Assembly (NCBI RefSeq): GCF_900699785.1
Contig: NZ_LR535679.1
Span: 1,178,001 to 1,242,000 of the forward strand
Origin: Campylobacter showae
GTDB lineage: Bacteria; Campylobacterota; Campylobacteria; Campylobacterales; Campylobacteraceae
Direction of reading: 5' to 3'
Length of the DNA: 64,000 nt
In this document: positions 26,051-35,114 of the stretch, piece after piece
How positions within the stretch are numbered: position 1 is the stretch's first letter
Layout of the letters: each line of letters opens with the position of its first letter
Translations under genes and position numbers: made by a program
Notes under the pieces: generated by a model
Told to the model about the DNA's origin: nothing
Seen by the model: only the letters and a program-made list of their open reading frames with translations
Database searches by the model: none

Positions 26051-26206
26051 TTATTCGGTTTTTTCCTTAATGTAGGAAGCGCCTTTATTGACTTTTTCCT
26101 TTGACCATTCAACAGCATTGCCCGTGTCTTCTTTGACTCCGTGCCAAGTATTTGAACAGCCAACCATAAACAAAGCAGCAGATAATAGCACTAGTAAATA
26201 ACGCAT
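26051..26206 (-). CDS. Entericidin-like small lipoprotein
   Basis: A 51-residue lipoprotein: MRYLLVLLSAALFMVGC with lipobox Cys17, then SNTWHGVKEDTGNAVEWSKE. This matches the EcnA/EcnB entericidin pattern of a short signal and an amphipathic helical mature part. Entericidins are bacteriolytic or antidote lipoproteins in enterobacteria; a general small outer-membrane lipoprotein is also possible. It lies inside the tRNA cluster, between tRNA-Ser and tRNA-Cys. The ATG is preceded by AAGGAGA. Confidence 0.8.
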   Translation of the reverse strand: MRYLLVLLSAALFMVGCSNTWHGVKEDTGNAVEWSKEKVNKGASYIKEKTE

Positions 26207-26225
26207 TTTCTCTCCTTATAATTTT

Positions 26226-26299
26226 TGGAGGCGACACCCGGATTCGAACCGGGGATCAAAGCTTTGCAGGCTCATGCCTTACCACTTGGCTATGTCGCC
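26226..26299 (-). tRNA. tRNA-Cys(GCA)
   Basis: A 74-nt tRNA with anticodon GCA in the loop CTGCAAA, acceptor GGCGACA / TGTCGCC, U73 discriminator typical of Cys, and encoded CCA. The T-loop GGTTCGAATCC is standard. Confidence 0.96.
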
Positions 26300-26309
26300 T
26301 AAAAGTCAA

Positions 26310-26396
26310 TGGTGCCCGAAACCGGACTTGAACCGGTACGGTAAAAAATACCGAGGGATTTTAAGTCCCTTGCGTCTACCATTCCGCCACCCGGGC
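26310..26396 (-). tRNA. tRNA-Leu(UAA)
   Basis: An 87-nt class II tRNA with anticodon UAA in the loop CTTAAAA. The variable arm is CGGTATTTTTTACCG-like, A73 is the discriminator and CCA is encoded. The acceptor GCCCGGG pairs with TTCGGGC using G-U pairs. Confidence 0.96.
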
Positions 26397-26421
26397 AAAA
26401 ATTCCCTAAATTTAAAACCGA

Positions 26422-26496
26422 TGGAGCGGGAAACGAGATTCGAACTCGCGACCCCAACCTTGGCAAGGTTGTGCTCTACCCCTGAGCTATTCCCGC
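26422..26496 (-). tRNA. tRNA-Gly(GCC)
   Basis: A 75-nt tRNA with anticodon GCC in the loop TTGCCAA, acceptor GCGGGAA / TTCCCGC, U73 and encoded CCA. Confidence 0.96.
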
Positions 26497-26587
26497 ATTT
26501 TTGTTTGAGAAATGAGATTCTAGCTGATTTTTGCTTAAAATTTTATTTTATTTCATCAAATTTCAAAATTTCGTAAGATAAAAATGA

Positions 26588-26593
26588 TATAAT
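26588..26593 (+). promoter_or_regulatory. -10 box for tRNA-Ala
   Basis: TATAAT in the context AAAATGATATAATTCC, 21 bp before the tRNA-Ala 5' end. Confidence 0.6.
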
Positions 26594-26614
26594 TCCAAAA
26601 TCTTTTCAATAATT

Positions 26615-26690
<76 letters not shown>

Positions 26691-26692
26691 TA

Positions 26693-27466
26693 CTAATATC
26701 TAATATTATTAACCTTTAAAAAATCCCTGAGCGCTTCGTATTCGCCGTTTTCAAAATATCGCCATTTACCGGGCTTTAGCATACCAAGATCTACGCAACC
26801 GAAACTAACGCGTTTTAGATCCATTACCTCAAGGTCGAAATAGCCGAAAAAGCGGCGTAGTTCACGGTTTTGTCCCTCGTTTATCACGACTTTTAGCTTC
26901 GTAAAGCCGCCGCTCGAGCCAAAAATTTTATAGTCCAAAAACGGCTTAAATTCCATCGATTTTATCGCGGTTTTAGCATGCGCGCCCTTGGTAGCGTCCG
27001 CGGCAAAAAAGCCATCATTCATCGCCGTTATAACCTCAGGCGTTATCTCGCCTTTTACCTTTAGATAGTATTCGCGCTCTACGTCGCTGTTCATCAGCGC
27101 AGTCGCGATCGCCGGGGCGTCCGTTAGTAAAAGTAACCCCTCGCTAGCGTAGTCAAGTCGCCCGATACTAACAAATTTAGCAAACTGTCGGTCCAAACTA
27201 TCATAGATCGTTTTACGTCCGCGGTCGTCTTTTTTACTAACCAGCTCGCCTTTTTGTTTGTGATAAACGATCACGGTAAATTCTTTTTTTAGCCTCACTA
27301 TTCGGCCGTTTATCTTTACTTTGTCTTCATCGCTAACGCTAGTAGCTAGCTCGCTAACTACGCGGCCGTTTACGCTAACTTTGCCCTGCTTTATGAGCTC
27401 GTCGGCCTCTCTACGCGAATAACTCGTGTTATGCGATATAAATTTATTTAGTCTGTTTTTTTGCAT
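26693..27466 (-). CDS. rluB: 23S rRNA pseudouridine synthase, RluB/RsuA family
   Basis: A 257-residue protein with an N-terminal S4 RNA-binding domain (RLNKFISHNTSYSRREADEL) and the RsuA-family catalytic motif GRLDYASEGLLLLTD, with the catalytic Asp. INEGQNRELRRFFGYF is the C-terminal motif. It modifies uridine in the large-subunit rRNA (RluB type) or close relatives. It is the last gene of the ksgA-rnj-kdsD-rluB unit, one base after kdsD. Confidence 0.92.
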   Translation of the reverse strand: MQKNRLNKFISHNTSYSRREADELIKQGKVSVNGRVVSELATSVSDEDKVKINGRIVRLKKEFTVIVYHKQKGELVSKKDDRGRKTIYDSLDRQFAKFVSIGRLDYASEGLLLLTDAPAIATALMNSDVEREYYLKVKGEITPEVITAMNDGFFAADATKGAHAKTAIKSMEFKPFLDYKIFGSSGGFTKLKVVINEGQNRELRRFFGYFDLEVMDLKRVSFGCVDLGMLKPGKWRYFENGEYEALRDFLKVNNIRY

Positions 27467-27467
27467 T

Positions 27468-28427
27468 TTATAATCCTAAATTTGCAAGGTCGTGGATGTG
27501 CAGAACGCCCACAGGCACGCCGTTTTCCACGACGGCTAGGAGTTGGATCTTGTACCGCTCGATGAGCGCTAATGCATCGATCGCTAACATCTCTTTATCG
27601 TTTAGCTCTTTTGGTTTTAACGTCGCGTATTTGATCGCGGCATCGTTTAGATCAAAATCCTCTCTCATCAGTGCCCGCCTAAGGTCTCCGTCGCTCAAAA
27701 TAGCGTCCAAAACGCCGTCTTTATCTACGATAAGGACGGTGCCGAGTTTGCCGTGCGTCATCGTATCGATAGCCTGTTTTAGGCTCGCATTCCAGCGCAC
27801 TATCGGTAAATTTTCGCTTCTCATCACGTCCTTTACCTTTAAAAATAGCCTCTTGCCGAGGCTTCCGCCAGGATGAAAATTTGCAAAATCCTCTTTTTTA
27901 AATCCGCGCTTTTGCATCAGACAAACGGCTAATGCATCGCCTAAGGCTAACGTTAGCGTAGTCGAACTAGTCGGTGCGGCGTCCAGCGGGCAGGCCTCCT
28001 TGCTAACGTCAAGTTTCACAAACGCGTTGCTAAATTTACCGAGCGTGCTAAATTTATCCCTCGCCATCGCAACTATCGGTACGCCAAAACGCTGCACGTG
28101 AGGCAGGATTTTGGTTAGCTCCTCGCTCTCGCCGCTAAAGCTGATAGCTAGCAGCGTATCGTCCTTGCCGATCATGCCCAGATCGCCGTGCATTGCCTCG
28201 GTCGGATGCATGAAAAAGCTAGGCGTGCCCGTGCTAGCAAGCGTGGCGGCGATCTTTGCGCCCACGTGCCCGCTCTTGCCCACGCCAGTGACCACGACTT
28301 TGCCTTTGGTTTTGTATAAGACCTCAACCGCTTTTTCAAATTCGACATCTAAAATCTCGGCATTTCTCGTTAGCTCGTTAGCTTCCGTTTTTAGCACGTT
28401 AGCGGCTATTTTGATTGTATCGCTCAT
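27468..28427 (-). CDS. kdsD: Arabinose-5-phosphate isomerase (KdsD/KpsF)
   Basis: A 319-residue protein with an N-terminal SIS domain (VVTGVGKSGHVGAKIAATLAS and GTPSFFMHPTEAMHGDLGM) and two C-terminal CBS domains. It interconverts ribulose-5-P and arabinose-5-P, the first step to Kdo in lipopolysaccharide synthesis. Length matches the family. It lies between rnj and rluB, tightly packed, and is very probably co-transcribed with them. Confidence 0.95.
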   Translation of the reverse strand: MSDTIKIAANVLKTEANELTRNAEILDVEFEKAVEVLYKTKGKVVVTGVGKSGHVGAKIAATLASTGTPSFFMHPTEAMHGDLGMIGKDDTLLAISFSGESEELTKILPHVQRFGVPIVAMARDKFSTLGKFSNAFVKLDVSKEACPLDAAPTSSTTLTLALGDALAVCLMQKRGFKKEDFANFHPGGSLGKRLFLKVKDVMRSENLPIVRWNASLKQAIDTMTHGKLGTVLIVDKDGVLDAILSDGDLRRALMREDFDLNDAAIKYATLKPKELNDKEMLAIDALALIERYKIQLLAVVENGVPVGVLHIHDLANLGL

Positions 28428-28436
28428 TTTGCGCCC

Positions 28437-30587
28437 TTACATCAGGTATATGATCGGCACGATGGTCGGGTATTTTTTGACTTTTCTAAAGATATGTTTA
28501 CGGATGACCTGGCGCACCTGCCCCTCGAGCATCCTACCGTCTTTTAAAAGCTCCTCTTTGACGTTGCCTAGATACTGCTCCAGCACGCCCTCCATCTCTT
28601 TTCTAAACTCGCCGTCTTGCTTATCGCCCACGAGTCCGTAGCTGATGACGCGAGGTTTGTTTATAAGCTTAGCGCCGTGGCGGGAAATTTGCGCGATGAT
28701 CATCACAACGCCCGCTTCTGCCAAATTTTGCCTATCGATCACGACGTCGTCTGAAATTTGCTTGTTGATTTGGTTATCGATAAATACCTTGCCCGTTTTT
28801 ACCGTCTTGGCGCGCTTCATGTATTTTTGGCAAATTTCTATCTGATCGCCGTCGCTCATCAGGTAGATATTTCGCTCATCCACGCCGCAGGCTACGGCCG
28901 TTTCTTTATGCTTTGCGATGTGGTTGTACTCGCCGTGGACGGGAAGGAAAAATTTAGGCTTTATTAGGCGTAGCATCAGCTTTTGTTCCTCTTGTGCTGC
29001 GTGACCGCTCACGTGTATCTCGCTAAAGTCCTGATACGCGACGCTAGCGCCTGATTTGATGAGGAAATTTAGCACCGTAGAGACGCTGCCTTCGTTACCA
29101 GGTATCGCCTTTGAGCTGATGATGATCTGATCGGTCGGCTTTATTTTGATGTATTTGTGCTCATCGGTAGCCATGCGGTATAGCGCGCTCATCGTCTCGC
29201 CCTGAGAGCCGGTGGTGACGATCAGCACTTCGTTATCTTTAAATTTGCCGACTTCGTTAGTGTCGATGAAAATTTTCTTATCAAGCTTGATATAGCCAAG
29301 CTCCATCGCCGTGTAGAGGTTGCGCTCCATGCTGCGGCCGATGACGCATACCTTGCGGTTGTATTTTAGTCCCCAGTCGATCGCCTGATAGACACGGTGG
29401 ATGTTGGAGCTAAACGTGCTCATTATCACGCGGCCTTTAGCTTTTGAGAAAATCGCGTCAAAGGTCTTGCCTACGCTGCTTTCGCTTTTTGTAAATCCCT
29501 CGCGGTAGCTGTTTGTGCTGTCGCTCATCAGGCACAGTACGCCGCGCTCGCCGTAGTATGCGAGCCTGCCAAGGTCTGTCGGGTAGCCGTCGATCGGCGT
29601 ATGGTCGATCTTAAAGTCGCCAGTGTGGATGATAGTGCCTGCCTTTGTCGTGATGGCTAGCGCGCTAGCGTCGATGATAGAGTGGGTGATATGTATCCAC
29701 TCGACCTCAAAATCCCCTATCAGATACGGCTTGCGCTTTTCGACCGAGCGGAAAAGCGAACGCTCCTGCTTTAGCCCGTGCTCTTCAAATTTGTTATTTA
29801 TCATACCGAGCGGCAAAGGCGTGGCGTAAATCGGAAATTTAAACTCTTTATAAAAGTAGGGCACCGCGCCGATGTGATCCTCGTGTGCGTGAGTGATGAC
29901 GACGCCTTTTATCTTATCTTTTATCTTGCGTACGTAGTCAAAGTCGGGGATCAGGATATCCACGCCGTGCATGCTCTCGCTAGGAAAGCTCATACCAATA
30001 TCCACGATGATCGCGCTCGTGTCGGTCTCAAATACCGTCATATTTCCGCCGATCTCGCCCAGCCCGCCAAGAGGCGTGACGCGGATCCTGTGATCGGTCG
30101 AATTTAGGTATTTCATCGGCTCGAGGCGTAGTTCATGGACGGCTTTGTTCGCCTCCATCGCGCTAGCTATATCTTGCTGCCACTGCTCGTTTCCGTTTAG
30201 CTTGGCGGGTAAATTTTTCTTAGGTTTTCTCTGTTTTTTAGGCTTAGCTTCTGCTGTTTGATTTTCAGCGTTAGCGGCTTGCTTGTTAGCGTTTTTATTT
30301 TCGCCTTGCACGCCGTTTTGGGAGTTTTGTTTGCCGTTTTTACTGCGATTTTTTTTGCCGTTTTGTTTGTTAGCGTTAGTATGTTCGCCGTTTTTGGCAT
30401 GCTGTTCGCCGCCGTCAAAAGGCTCTAAAAAGAAATTATCTATCACGCTTTGGCTAGATTTTTGCTCACCGTTTTGCGCGTGTTGATCTAAATTTTCTTG
30501 TTTATTTTTATTTCTCGGGCGAAATCTGCGTTTTTTATTGCTCTTGCCCTGAGAAACCACCGCTTTTTCTTCGTTCTTGTCGTTCAT
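28437..30587 (-). CDS. rnj: Ribonuclease J
   Basis: A 716-residue metallo-beta-lactamase/beta-CASP RNase with the metal motif HAHEDHIG at residues 233-240, GDFKIDHTP, and HVSGHAAQEEQK near residue 545. It is the main mRNA decay and maturation nuclease in epsilonproteobacteria, which lack RNase E. The first 150 residues are a low-complexity extension rich in Lys, Asn, Gln and Gly with repeated QHAQNGEQK-like units; H. pylori RNase J also has an N-terminal extension. The start overlaps ksgA by 53 bp. Confidence 0.95.
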   Translation of the reverse strand: MNDKNEEKAVVSQGKSNKKRRFRPRNKNKQENLDQHAQNGEQKSSQSVIDNFFLEPFDGGEQHAKNGEHTNANKQNGKKNRSKNGKQNSQNGVQGENKNANKQAANAENQTAEAKPKKQRKPKKNLPAKLNGNEQWQQDIASAMEANKAVHELRLEPMKYLNSTDHRIRVTPLGGLGEIGGNMTVFETDTSAIIVDIGMSFPSESMHGVDILIPDFDYVRKIKDKIKGVVITHAHEDHIGAVPYFYKEFKFPIYATPLPLGMINNKFEEHGLKQERSLFRSVEKRKPYLIGDFEVEWIHITHSIIDASALAITTKAGTIIHTGDFKIDHTPIDGYPTDLGRLAYYGERGVLCLMSDSTNSYREGFTKSESSVGKTFDAIFSKAKGRVIMSTFSSNIHRVYQAIDWGLKYNRKVCVIGRSMERNLYTAMELGYIKLDKKIFIDTNEVGKFKDNEVLIVTTGSQGETMSALYRMATDEHKYIKIKPTDQIIISSKAIPGNEGSVSTVLNFLIKSGASVAYQDFSEIHVSGHAAQEEQKLMLRLIKPKFFLPVHGEYNHIAKHKETAVACGVDERNIYLMSDGDQIEICQKYMKRAKTVKTGKVFIDNQINKQISDDVVIDRQNLAEAGVVMIIAQISRHGAKLINKPRVISYGLVGDKQDGEFRKEMEGVLEQYLGNVKEELLKDGRMLEGQVRQVIRKHIFRKVKKYPTIVPIIYLM

Positions 30588-31398
30588 TATCTTCCTTTAA
30601 ATTTTTAAATACTTCTAGATAAAGATCGACATTTAGTTCGTGCGGACGGATATTTGCGCTCAAATTTAGCAGACTAAAAATTCGCTCTATTTCAGGCTTT
30701 TTATAGCTTGAACTCAAATTTTTCATTAGCGTTTTTCTAGGCGCGCTAAAGGCGATTTTGAGGTAAGTTTTAAATTTTTCGTATTCAAATTTACTCTCAA
30801 ATACTCCGGTTTCGCCTATTAAATTTTTACTTTTTTGCAGTTTTATAACCGAAGAAGTCACCTTCGGCGGCGGGTTAAAGCAGCTCGCATCCACGTCAAA
30901 AAGCAGCTCACAGCCGCCTTGAAGCGAGGCTAAAATCGCCAAAGAGCTAAAATCTCTATCGCCGCTTTTTGCGCTAAATTTGAGCGCGACTTCCTTTTGT
31001 ATCATCACGACCAGGCCGCGACATTTCTCGTCTTCGATCGCATTTAAGATCATCTTCGTAGCGACGTAGTAGGGCAGGTTTGCCGCTAAAAAATACGGCT
31101 CATCGCTTAGGCCGTCTTCGCTCCATTGATCCAGCGCGTCTTTGCAAAAAAGTTTCAATCGTCCGTTTTGAATTTCGTTTGCGAATTTTTTCTGTAGCAG
31201 CGCAAAAAGCTCGGTATCTATCTCATAGCTAGTTACGTCGCAAATCCGCAAAATTCTAAATGTCAAATCACCTAAGCCAGGCCCAATTTCAACGATATTT
31301 TGCGTATCTTTGGGAATCGCTTGGATGATTTTGTTTAGCGTCGCTTCGTCGTGTAAAAAATTTTGCCCGAAGCATTTTTTTGCTTTAATATTTTCCAT
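30535..31398 (-). CDS. ksgA: 16S rRNA dimethyladenosine transferase (RsmA/KsgA)
   Basis: A 287-residue SAM-dependent methyltransferase that dimethylates two adjacent adenosines in the 3' hairpin of 16S rRNA. It starts with KKCFGQNFLHDEATLNKI; the SAM site is VEIGPGLGDLTFRIL, and the catalytic motif is ANLPYYVATKMI. The C-terminus overlaps the rnj start by 53 bp in another frame, so translation is probably coupled. It is the first gene of the four-gene unit. Confidence 0.96.
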   Translation of the reverse strand: MENIKAKKCFGQNFLHDEATLNKIIQAIPKDTQNIVEIGPGLGDLTFRILRICDVTSYEIDTELFALLQKKFANEIQNGRLKLFCKDALDQWSEDGLSDEPYFLAANLPYYVATKMILNAIEDEKCRGLVVMIQKEVALKFSAKSGDRDFSSLAILASLQGGCELLFDVDASCFNPPPKVTSSVIKLQKSKNLIGETGVFESKFEYEKFKTYLKIAFSAPRKTLMKNLSSSYKKPEIERIFSLLNLSANIRPHELNVDLYLEVFKNLKEDNERQERRKSGGFSGQEQ

Positions 31399-31501
31399 TT
31401 TTTTCCTAAATTTCGCCGATTTTACCCAAAAATATCTTATGTAATGATTAGATAAGTCAAATTTAGCTAATATAAAGCCAAATTTTAGCTAAAGAAGAGC
31501 G

Positions 31502-32257
31502 ATGAATCATTTTGCAAAACGCATAATCCCATGCCTAGACGTCAAAGACGGACGGGTGGTAAAGGGCGTAAATTTCGTAGGTCTCGTGGATGCGGGCGAT
31601 CCGGTCAAGATAGCCAAACGCTACAACGAGGAGGGTGCGGACGAGCTGTGCTTCCTCGATATCACGGCGTCGCACCTTAAGTGCGATACGATCGTGGATG
31701 TCGTAGAGCGTGTCGCGCGCGAGCTTTTTATCCCGCTAACCGTGGGCGGCGGCATACGCACGATTGACGATATCTCGCGCCTACTAAACGTCGGCTGCGA
31801 CAAAATAAGCCTAAACTCGGCCGCGATCAAAAATCCGAATTTGATAGACGAAGCGGCGAACAAATTCGGCTCGCAGTGTGTCGTAGTCGCAATCGACGCG
31901 AAGAGGACGGGCGAGGGCTATAGCGTGTTTATAAACGGCGGCAGGCTAGATACCGGCAAAGATGCGCTTGCTTGGGCGAAAGAGGCGCAGGAGCGCGGTG
32001 CAGGCGAAATTTTACTCACGTCGATGGATTGCGACGGCGTTAAAAACGGATTTGAGTTAAATTTGACGCGAATTTTTAGCGAGCTTGACATCCCCGTCAT
32101 CGCAAGCGGCGGCGCGGGCAAAATGGAGCACTTTAAGGACGCATTTTTAGCGGGTGCGGACGCGTGCTTGGCGGCCTCCATTTTTCACTTTAGAGAGATT
32201 GAAATCAAGGCACTTAAGACGTATTTGCGAGAGCAAGGTATCGAGGTTAGGCTGTGA
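31502..32257 (+). CDS. hisF: Imidazole glycerol phosphate synthase cyclase subunit HisF
   Basis: A 251-residue TIM barrel of standard HisF length. It begins [21 protein letters not shown], with the catalytic Asp in CLDVKDG; the second catalytic Asp lies in [14 protein letters not shown]. It forms IGP and AICAR from PRFAR with ammonia supplied by HisH, which is not in this window. It is first in a plus-strand run with the PNP-like gene, rlmN and small genes. Confidence 0.97.
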   Translation: MNHFAKRIIPCLDVKDGRVVKGVNFVGLVDAGDPVKIAKRYNEEGADELCFLDITASHLKCDTIVDVVERVARELFIPLTVGGGIRTIDDISRLLNVGCDKISLNSAAIKNPNLIDEAANKFGSQCVVVAIDAKRTGEGYSVFINGGRLDTGKDALAWAKEAQERGAGEILLTSMDCDGVKNGFELNLTRIFSELDIPVIASGGAGKMEHFKDAFLAGADACLAASIFHFREIEIKALKTYLREQGIEVRL

Positions 32258-32294
32258 AATTCGAACTCAAATTTAGCGCGCAAAAGGGCAGGGC

Positions 32295-32960
32295 GTGATT
32301 ATTTCAGCGGGACGAAACGAGATTTTTCCATTTGCGCTACCAATGGGCGTAGGGCTCGTGGATATGAGCATAAATTTGACGGCGCTTTTGCAAAAGCGAG
32401 CTATGATTGATGGTTGCGGTAGATATGAGCAAATTTTGACGGCTAATGGGCAGCTTGACGAGAGGCTAAATTTGATTGATTCGCCTATTTTGCAAAGCGC
32501 GAAATCTTCACAAAATCCGGATAAAATTTTAAACGCACTACCGAGTGAGATTATTTTTATAGGCTCGGCAGGCCTCTACAATGAAGGTGAAGTTTTTGAA
32601 ATTTACGAGAGCTCGGCCGCGGCAAACATCGAAATTTCAAGCCTAGAAAACAAGAGCTATTCGCCGATAGAGGCCGAAATCGCTTCTGTTGTTCCACGTG
32701 GAACATGCAAGGTAAATTCTTCAAATTTTATCACGATCGACCAAAATTTGGCTCATAAGCTTTTCGATCGCGGATATCTTTTAGAAAATATGGAATTTTT
32801 TGCCGTTCTTAAAGTCGCGCAAAAATTTCAAATCCCCGCTTACGGCATATTCGTAGCGACGAATTTTTGCGATAAAAACGCACATGCCGATTTTATAAAA
32901 AACCACGAGCAGGCCAAAAAAGAGCTCGAAAAATACCTAAAACAAAAGGAAATCATTTGA
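32295..32960 (+). CDS. Nucleoside phosphorylase-like protein
   Basis: A 221-residue protein resembling the purine-nucleoside phosphorylase/MTAN superfamily. [20 protein letters not shown] corresponds to the central strand and glycine loop; [20 protein letters not shown] corresponds to the Glu-containing substrate loop and helix. The start is GTG at 32295 with GGGC upstream. It overlaps rlmN by 4 bp. The same hisF/ksgA-rlmN neighbourhood occurs in C. jejuni. The exact substrate is unknown. A parS palindrome lies inside the coding sequence at 32690. Confidence 0.7.
   Translation: MIISAGRNEIFPFALPMGVGLVDMSINLTALLQKRAMIDGCGRYEQILTANGQLDERLNLIDSPILQSAKSSQNPDKILNALPSEIIFIGSAGLYNEGEVFEIYESSAAANIEISSLENKSYSPIEAEIASVVPRGTCKVNSSNFITIDQNLAHKLFDRGYLLENMEFFAVLKVAQKFQIPAYGIFVATNFCDKNAHADFIKNHEQAKKELEKYLKQKEII
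32690..32705. promoter_or_regulatory. parS centromere-like site 1
   Basis: The perfect 16-bp palindrome TGTTCCACGTGGAACA, identical to ParB-binding parS sites of pseudomonads and a two-base variant of the B. subtilis consensus. It is within the PNP-like coding sequence, about 18 kb from dnaA. Confidence 0.85.
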
Positions 32961-34048
32961 AAAATTTGCTTGATTTTACATTAGACGAGCTAAAAGAACA
33001 GCTCTCGCCGCCATTTCGCGCGAAGCAAATTTTCGAGTGGCTATACAAAAAAAACGCGATGAGTTTTGACGAGATGCTAAATTTGCCAAAAGATCTGCGC
33101 TCAAATTTGGCGCAGGAGTTTTACCTTGATCCGCTAAAATGCGTTAAATTTGAGCAGAGCAACGACGGCTCGATCAAATATCTTTTCGAGCTCAAAGACG
33201 GACTACGGATAGAAAGCGTACTACTGCCGATGAAAGAGGAGCTCAGCGATGAAAACGGCGAGATAGCGCGTCACGCTCGTTATACGATCTGCGTTAGTTC
33301 GCAGGTAGGCTGCCGTATGGGCTGTTCGTTTTGCCTAACGGGCAAGAGCGGACTAACTAGAAACCTAACGCCGGGTGAAATAGTGGGGCAAATTTTGTGG
33401 ATAAAAAGAGAAAATAAAATCCCATACGAACGCCGCGTAAACGTCGTATATATGGGTATGGGCGAGCCGCTAGATAACCTAGAAAACGTTAGTAAGGCTA
33501 TAAAAATTTTAAAAGAAAACGACGGCTTAGCTATCGCGCCGCGCCGCCAAACAGTTAGTACGAGCGGATTAGGTAGCCAGATAAAAAAGCTCGGTGAGAT
33601 GGATCTGGGCGTGCTGTTAGCGATATCTTTGCACGCCGTTACTAACGAGCTTCGCAGCAAACTGATGCCGATAAATAACGCCTACAAAATCGAGTCCGTT
33701 ATGGAGGCTGTGAGGGGCTTTCCGATAGATATGCGCAAGCGAGTGATGTTTGAATATCTCGTCATAAAAGACATGAATGACGGTATAAAAGACGCTAAAA
33801 AGCTCATTTCGCTGCTGCACGGCATCAAGGCGAAGGTAAATTTGATCTACTTTAATCCGCACGAAGGCAGCGAATACGGACGCCCGAACACGGCCGATAT
33901 GGAGGCATTTCAGACGTACCTACGCGATCACGGCGTGACCTGCACCATCAGGCAAAGCAAGGGCCTTGACATCAGCGCGGCGTGCGGTCAGCTAAAAGAG
34001 CGCGACAATCAAACAAGCGGCAAAACGATAGCCAAGACGGCAAAATGA
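32957..34048 (+). CDS. rlmN: Dual-specificity rRNA/tRNA methyltransferase RlmN
   Basis: A 363-residue radical-SAM enzyme that methylates C2 of A2503 in 23S rRNA and A37 of some tRNAs. The CxxxCxxC cluster is in [29 protein letters not shown] and the late [17 protein letters not shown], with the catalytic Cys, are typical. The start is TTG, overlapping the upstream stop as TTGA. It is followed by the small membrane-peptide frame, overlapping as ATGA. Confidence 0.96.
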   Translation: MKNLLDFTLDELKEQLSPPFRAKQIFEWLYKKNAMSFDEMLNLPKDLRSNLAQEFYLDPLKCVKFEQSNDGSIKYLFELKDGLRIESVLLPMKEELSDENGEIARHARYTICVSSQVGCRMGCSFCLTGKSGLTRNLTPGEIVGQILWIKRENKIPYERRVNVVYMGMGEPLDNLENVSKAIKILKENDGLAIAPRRQTVSTSGLGSQIKKLGEMDLGVLLAISLHAVTNELRSKLMPINNAYKIESVMEAVRGFPIDMRKRVMFEYLVIKDMNDGIKDAKKLISLLHGIKAKVNLIYFNPHEGSEYGRPNTADMEAFQTYLRDHGVTCTIRQSKGLDISAACGQLKERDNQTSGKTIAKTAK

Positions 34049-34149
34049 CGCTACTTGATATATCCCAGATAGTTTTTGTCTGCGTTGTGGTTTTTATAGG
34101 GCTCGGACTGATCATAAAGACAGCTTTTTATGACGAACGAAACCGATGA
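34045..34149 (+). CDS. 34-residue single-span membrane peptide
   Basis: [20 protein letters not shown] continues through [13 protein letters not shown]: one hydrophobic segment (about residues 7-25) and a short charged tail. The ATG overlaps the rlmN stop (ATGA), so translation is probably coupled. It overlaps the next gene by 20 bp. C. jejuni has a comparable annotated small hydrophobic protein after its rlmN (Cj1714), which supports it being real. Function unknown. Confidence 0.7.
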   Translation: MTLLDISQIVFVCVVVFIGLGLIIKTAFYDERNR

Positions 34150-34441
34150 TATAGCATTTTTAAGAGAGCAAATAGACAGAAATAACGACGACTCGTTTTT
34201 CGTTTTGCTCTATGATTTTTGCTATTTCGATAAGAAAGTTTTTAAGAAAATCCTAAAAATTTGCCTAGAAACCGAGATAAAAGATAAAAATTTGCGTGCC
34301 GAAATTTTGGATATTTTACACTTTACGACCTATCTGATGCTCTATCATCGCGACAAAAAAGATGCGTATAAGATAAAAAATTTCAAAAAAGTAGAAGAAA
34401 AATTCGGAGATTATTTTTCAAACTATAAGGCAAATCAGTAG
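34130..34441 (+). CDS. Hypothetical protein, 103 residues
   Basis: An acidic N-terminus ([20 protein letters not shown]) followed by alternating hydrophobic and lysine-rich helices, ending EEKFGDYFSNYKANQ. No signal peptide. I recognise no family. It overlaps the small membrane-peptide gene and is the last gene of the hisF run. The following 70 bp carry no clear terminator. Confidence 0.55.
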   Translation: MTNETDDIAFLREQIDRNNDDSFFVLLYDFCYFDKKVFKKILKICLETEIKDKNLRAEILDILHFTTYLMLYHRDKKDAYKIKNFKKVEEKFGDYFSNYKANQ

Positions 34442-34510
34442 AAAATTTATAACACAATAGCGCTAAAAGTAAAACCCTAGATTTTATTAATTGTGGTTAA
34501 ATTTTATTTT

Positions 34511-35104
34511 TTAATAAACATACAACACTCCGTCACCGTAGCTAAATTTATTCTGCCACCTTACGCTATCGCCCACAAATGTAATTGGGTTATAAGCCTC
34601 CCGGAGCTTTGGTACATTATGCTTCCAGCCGCAAGGAAGATAGCCTAAAATTAATATTTTTAGCAAATTTGTATTGAAATCAATGCGGAAATTCGGGCAA
34701 ATTTTACGTATGCCGTACTCTTGAAACGCACGCAGAACAATCGGAAACACCGAATAATCATAAGTTTCAGCCGGCAAGCCGCACGCCCGGATATCTTGGA
34801 TCAAATGATCTTTTTTAACCGATAAAATCTCCCTAGCCGCGCCTGCGAGCTCATCCATCAGCGAGTATTGCCGTAAAATTTGATCGCTAAAACGACAAAT
34901 TTCGGCAAATATATCAAGGTCGATATTGTTCCATTCGTTTGATTTTAACAGCTTTGGTAGCTGCTCAAATTTTACAAATTTAACGCTAAACGGAGCGAAA
35001 ATTTTATCGGCGTCTAACGAGTGCTTGCCAACGCTTTTAAACCAATTTTGCGTATTTAGTCCGCTTTCAAATTCTGATTTTAACTGCTTGATATCTAACT
35101 TCAT
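34511..35104 (-). CDS. Hypothetical protein, 197 residues
   Basis: A soluble protein beginning MKLDIKQLKSEFESGLNTQN, with repeated Trp and Tyr in the C-terminal half (GYLPCGWKHNVPKLREAYNP, ending GDGVLYVY). No signal, no transmembrane segment and no motif I recognise. It starts 10 bp after the stop of the upstream RluA-family gene, so they may be co-transcribed. Confidence 0.6.
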   Translation of the reverse strand: MKLDIKQLKSEFESGLNTQNWFKSVGKHSLDADKIFAPFSVKFVKFEQLPKLLKSNEWNNIDLDIFAEICRFSDQILRQYSLMDELAGAAREILSVKKDHLIQDIRACGLPAETYDYSVFPIVLRAFQEYGIRKICPNFRIDFNTNLLKILILGYLPCGWKHNVPKLREAYNPITFVGDSVRWQNKFSYGDGVLYVY

Positions 35105-35114
35105 TGCTTATCTT

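Noticed and set aside
25851..26576. Plus-strand frames across the tRNA cluster
   Set aside because: They run antisense through tRNA-Ser, -Cys, -Leu and -Gly genes; the resulting peptides (for example GIRTPGGFHTSTVF) are the well-known artefacts of translating tRNA DNA.
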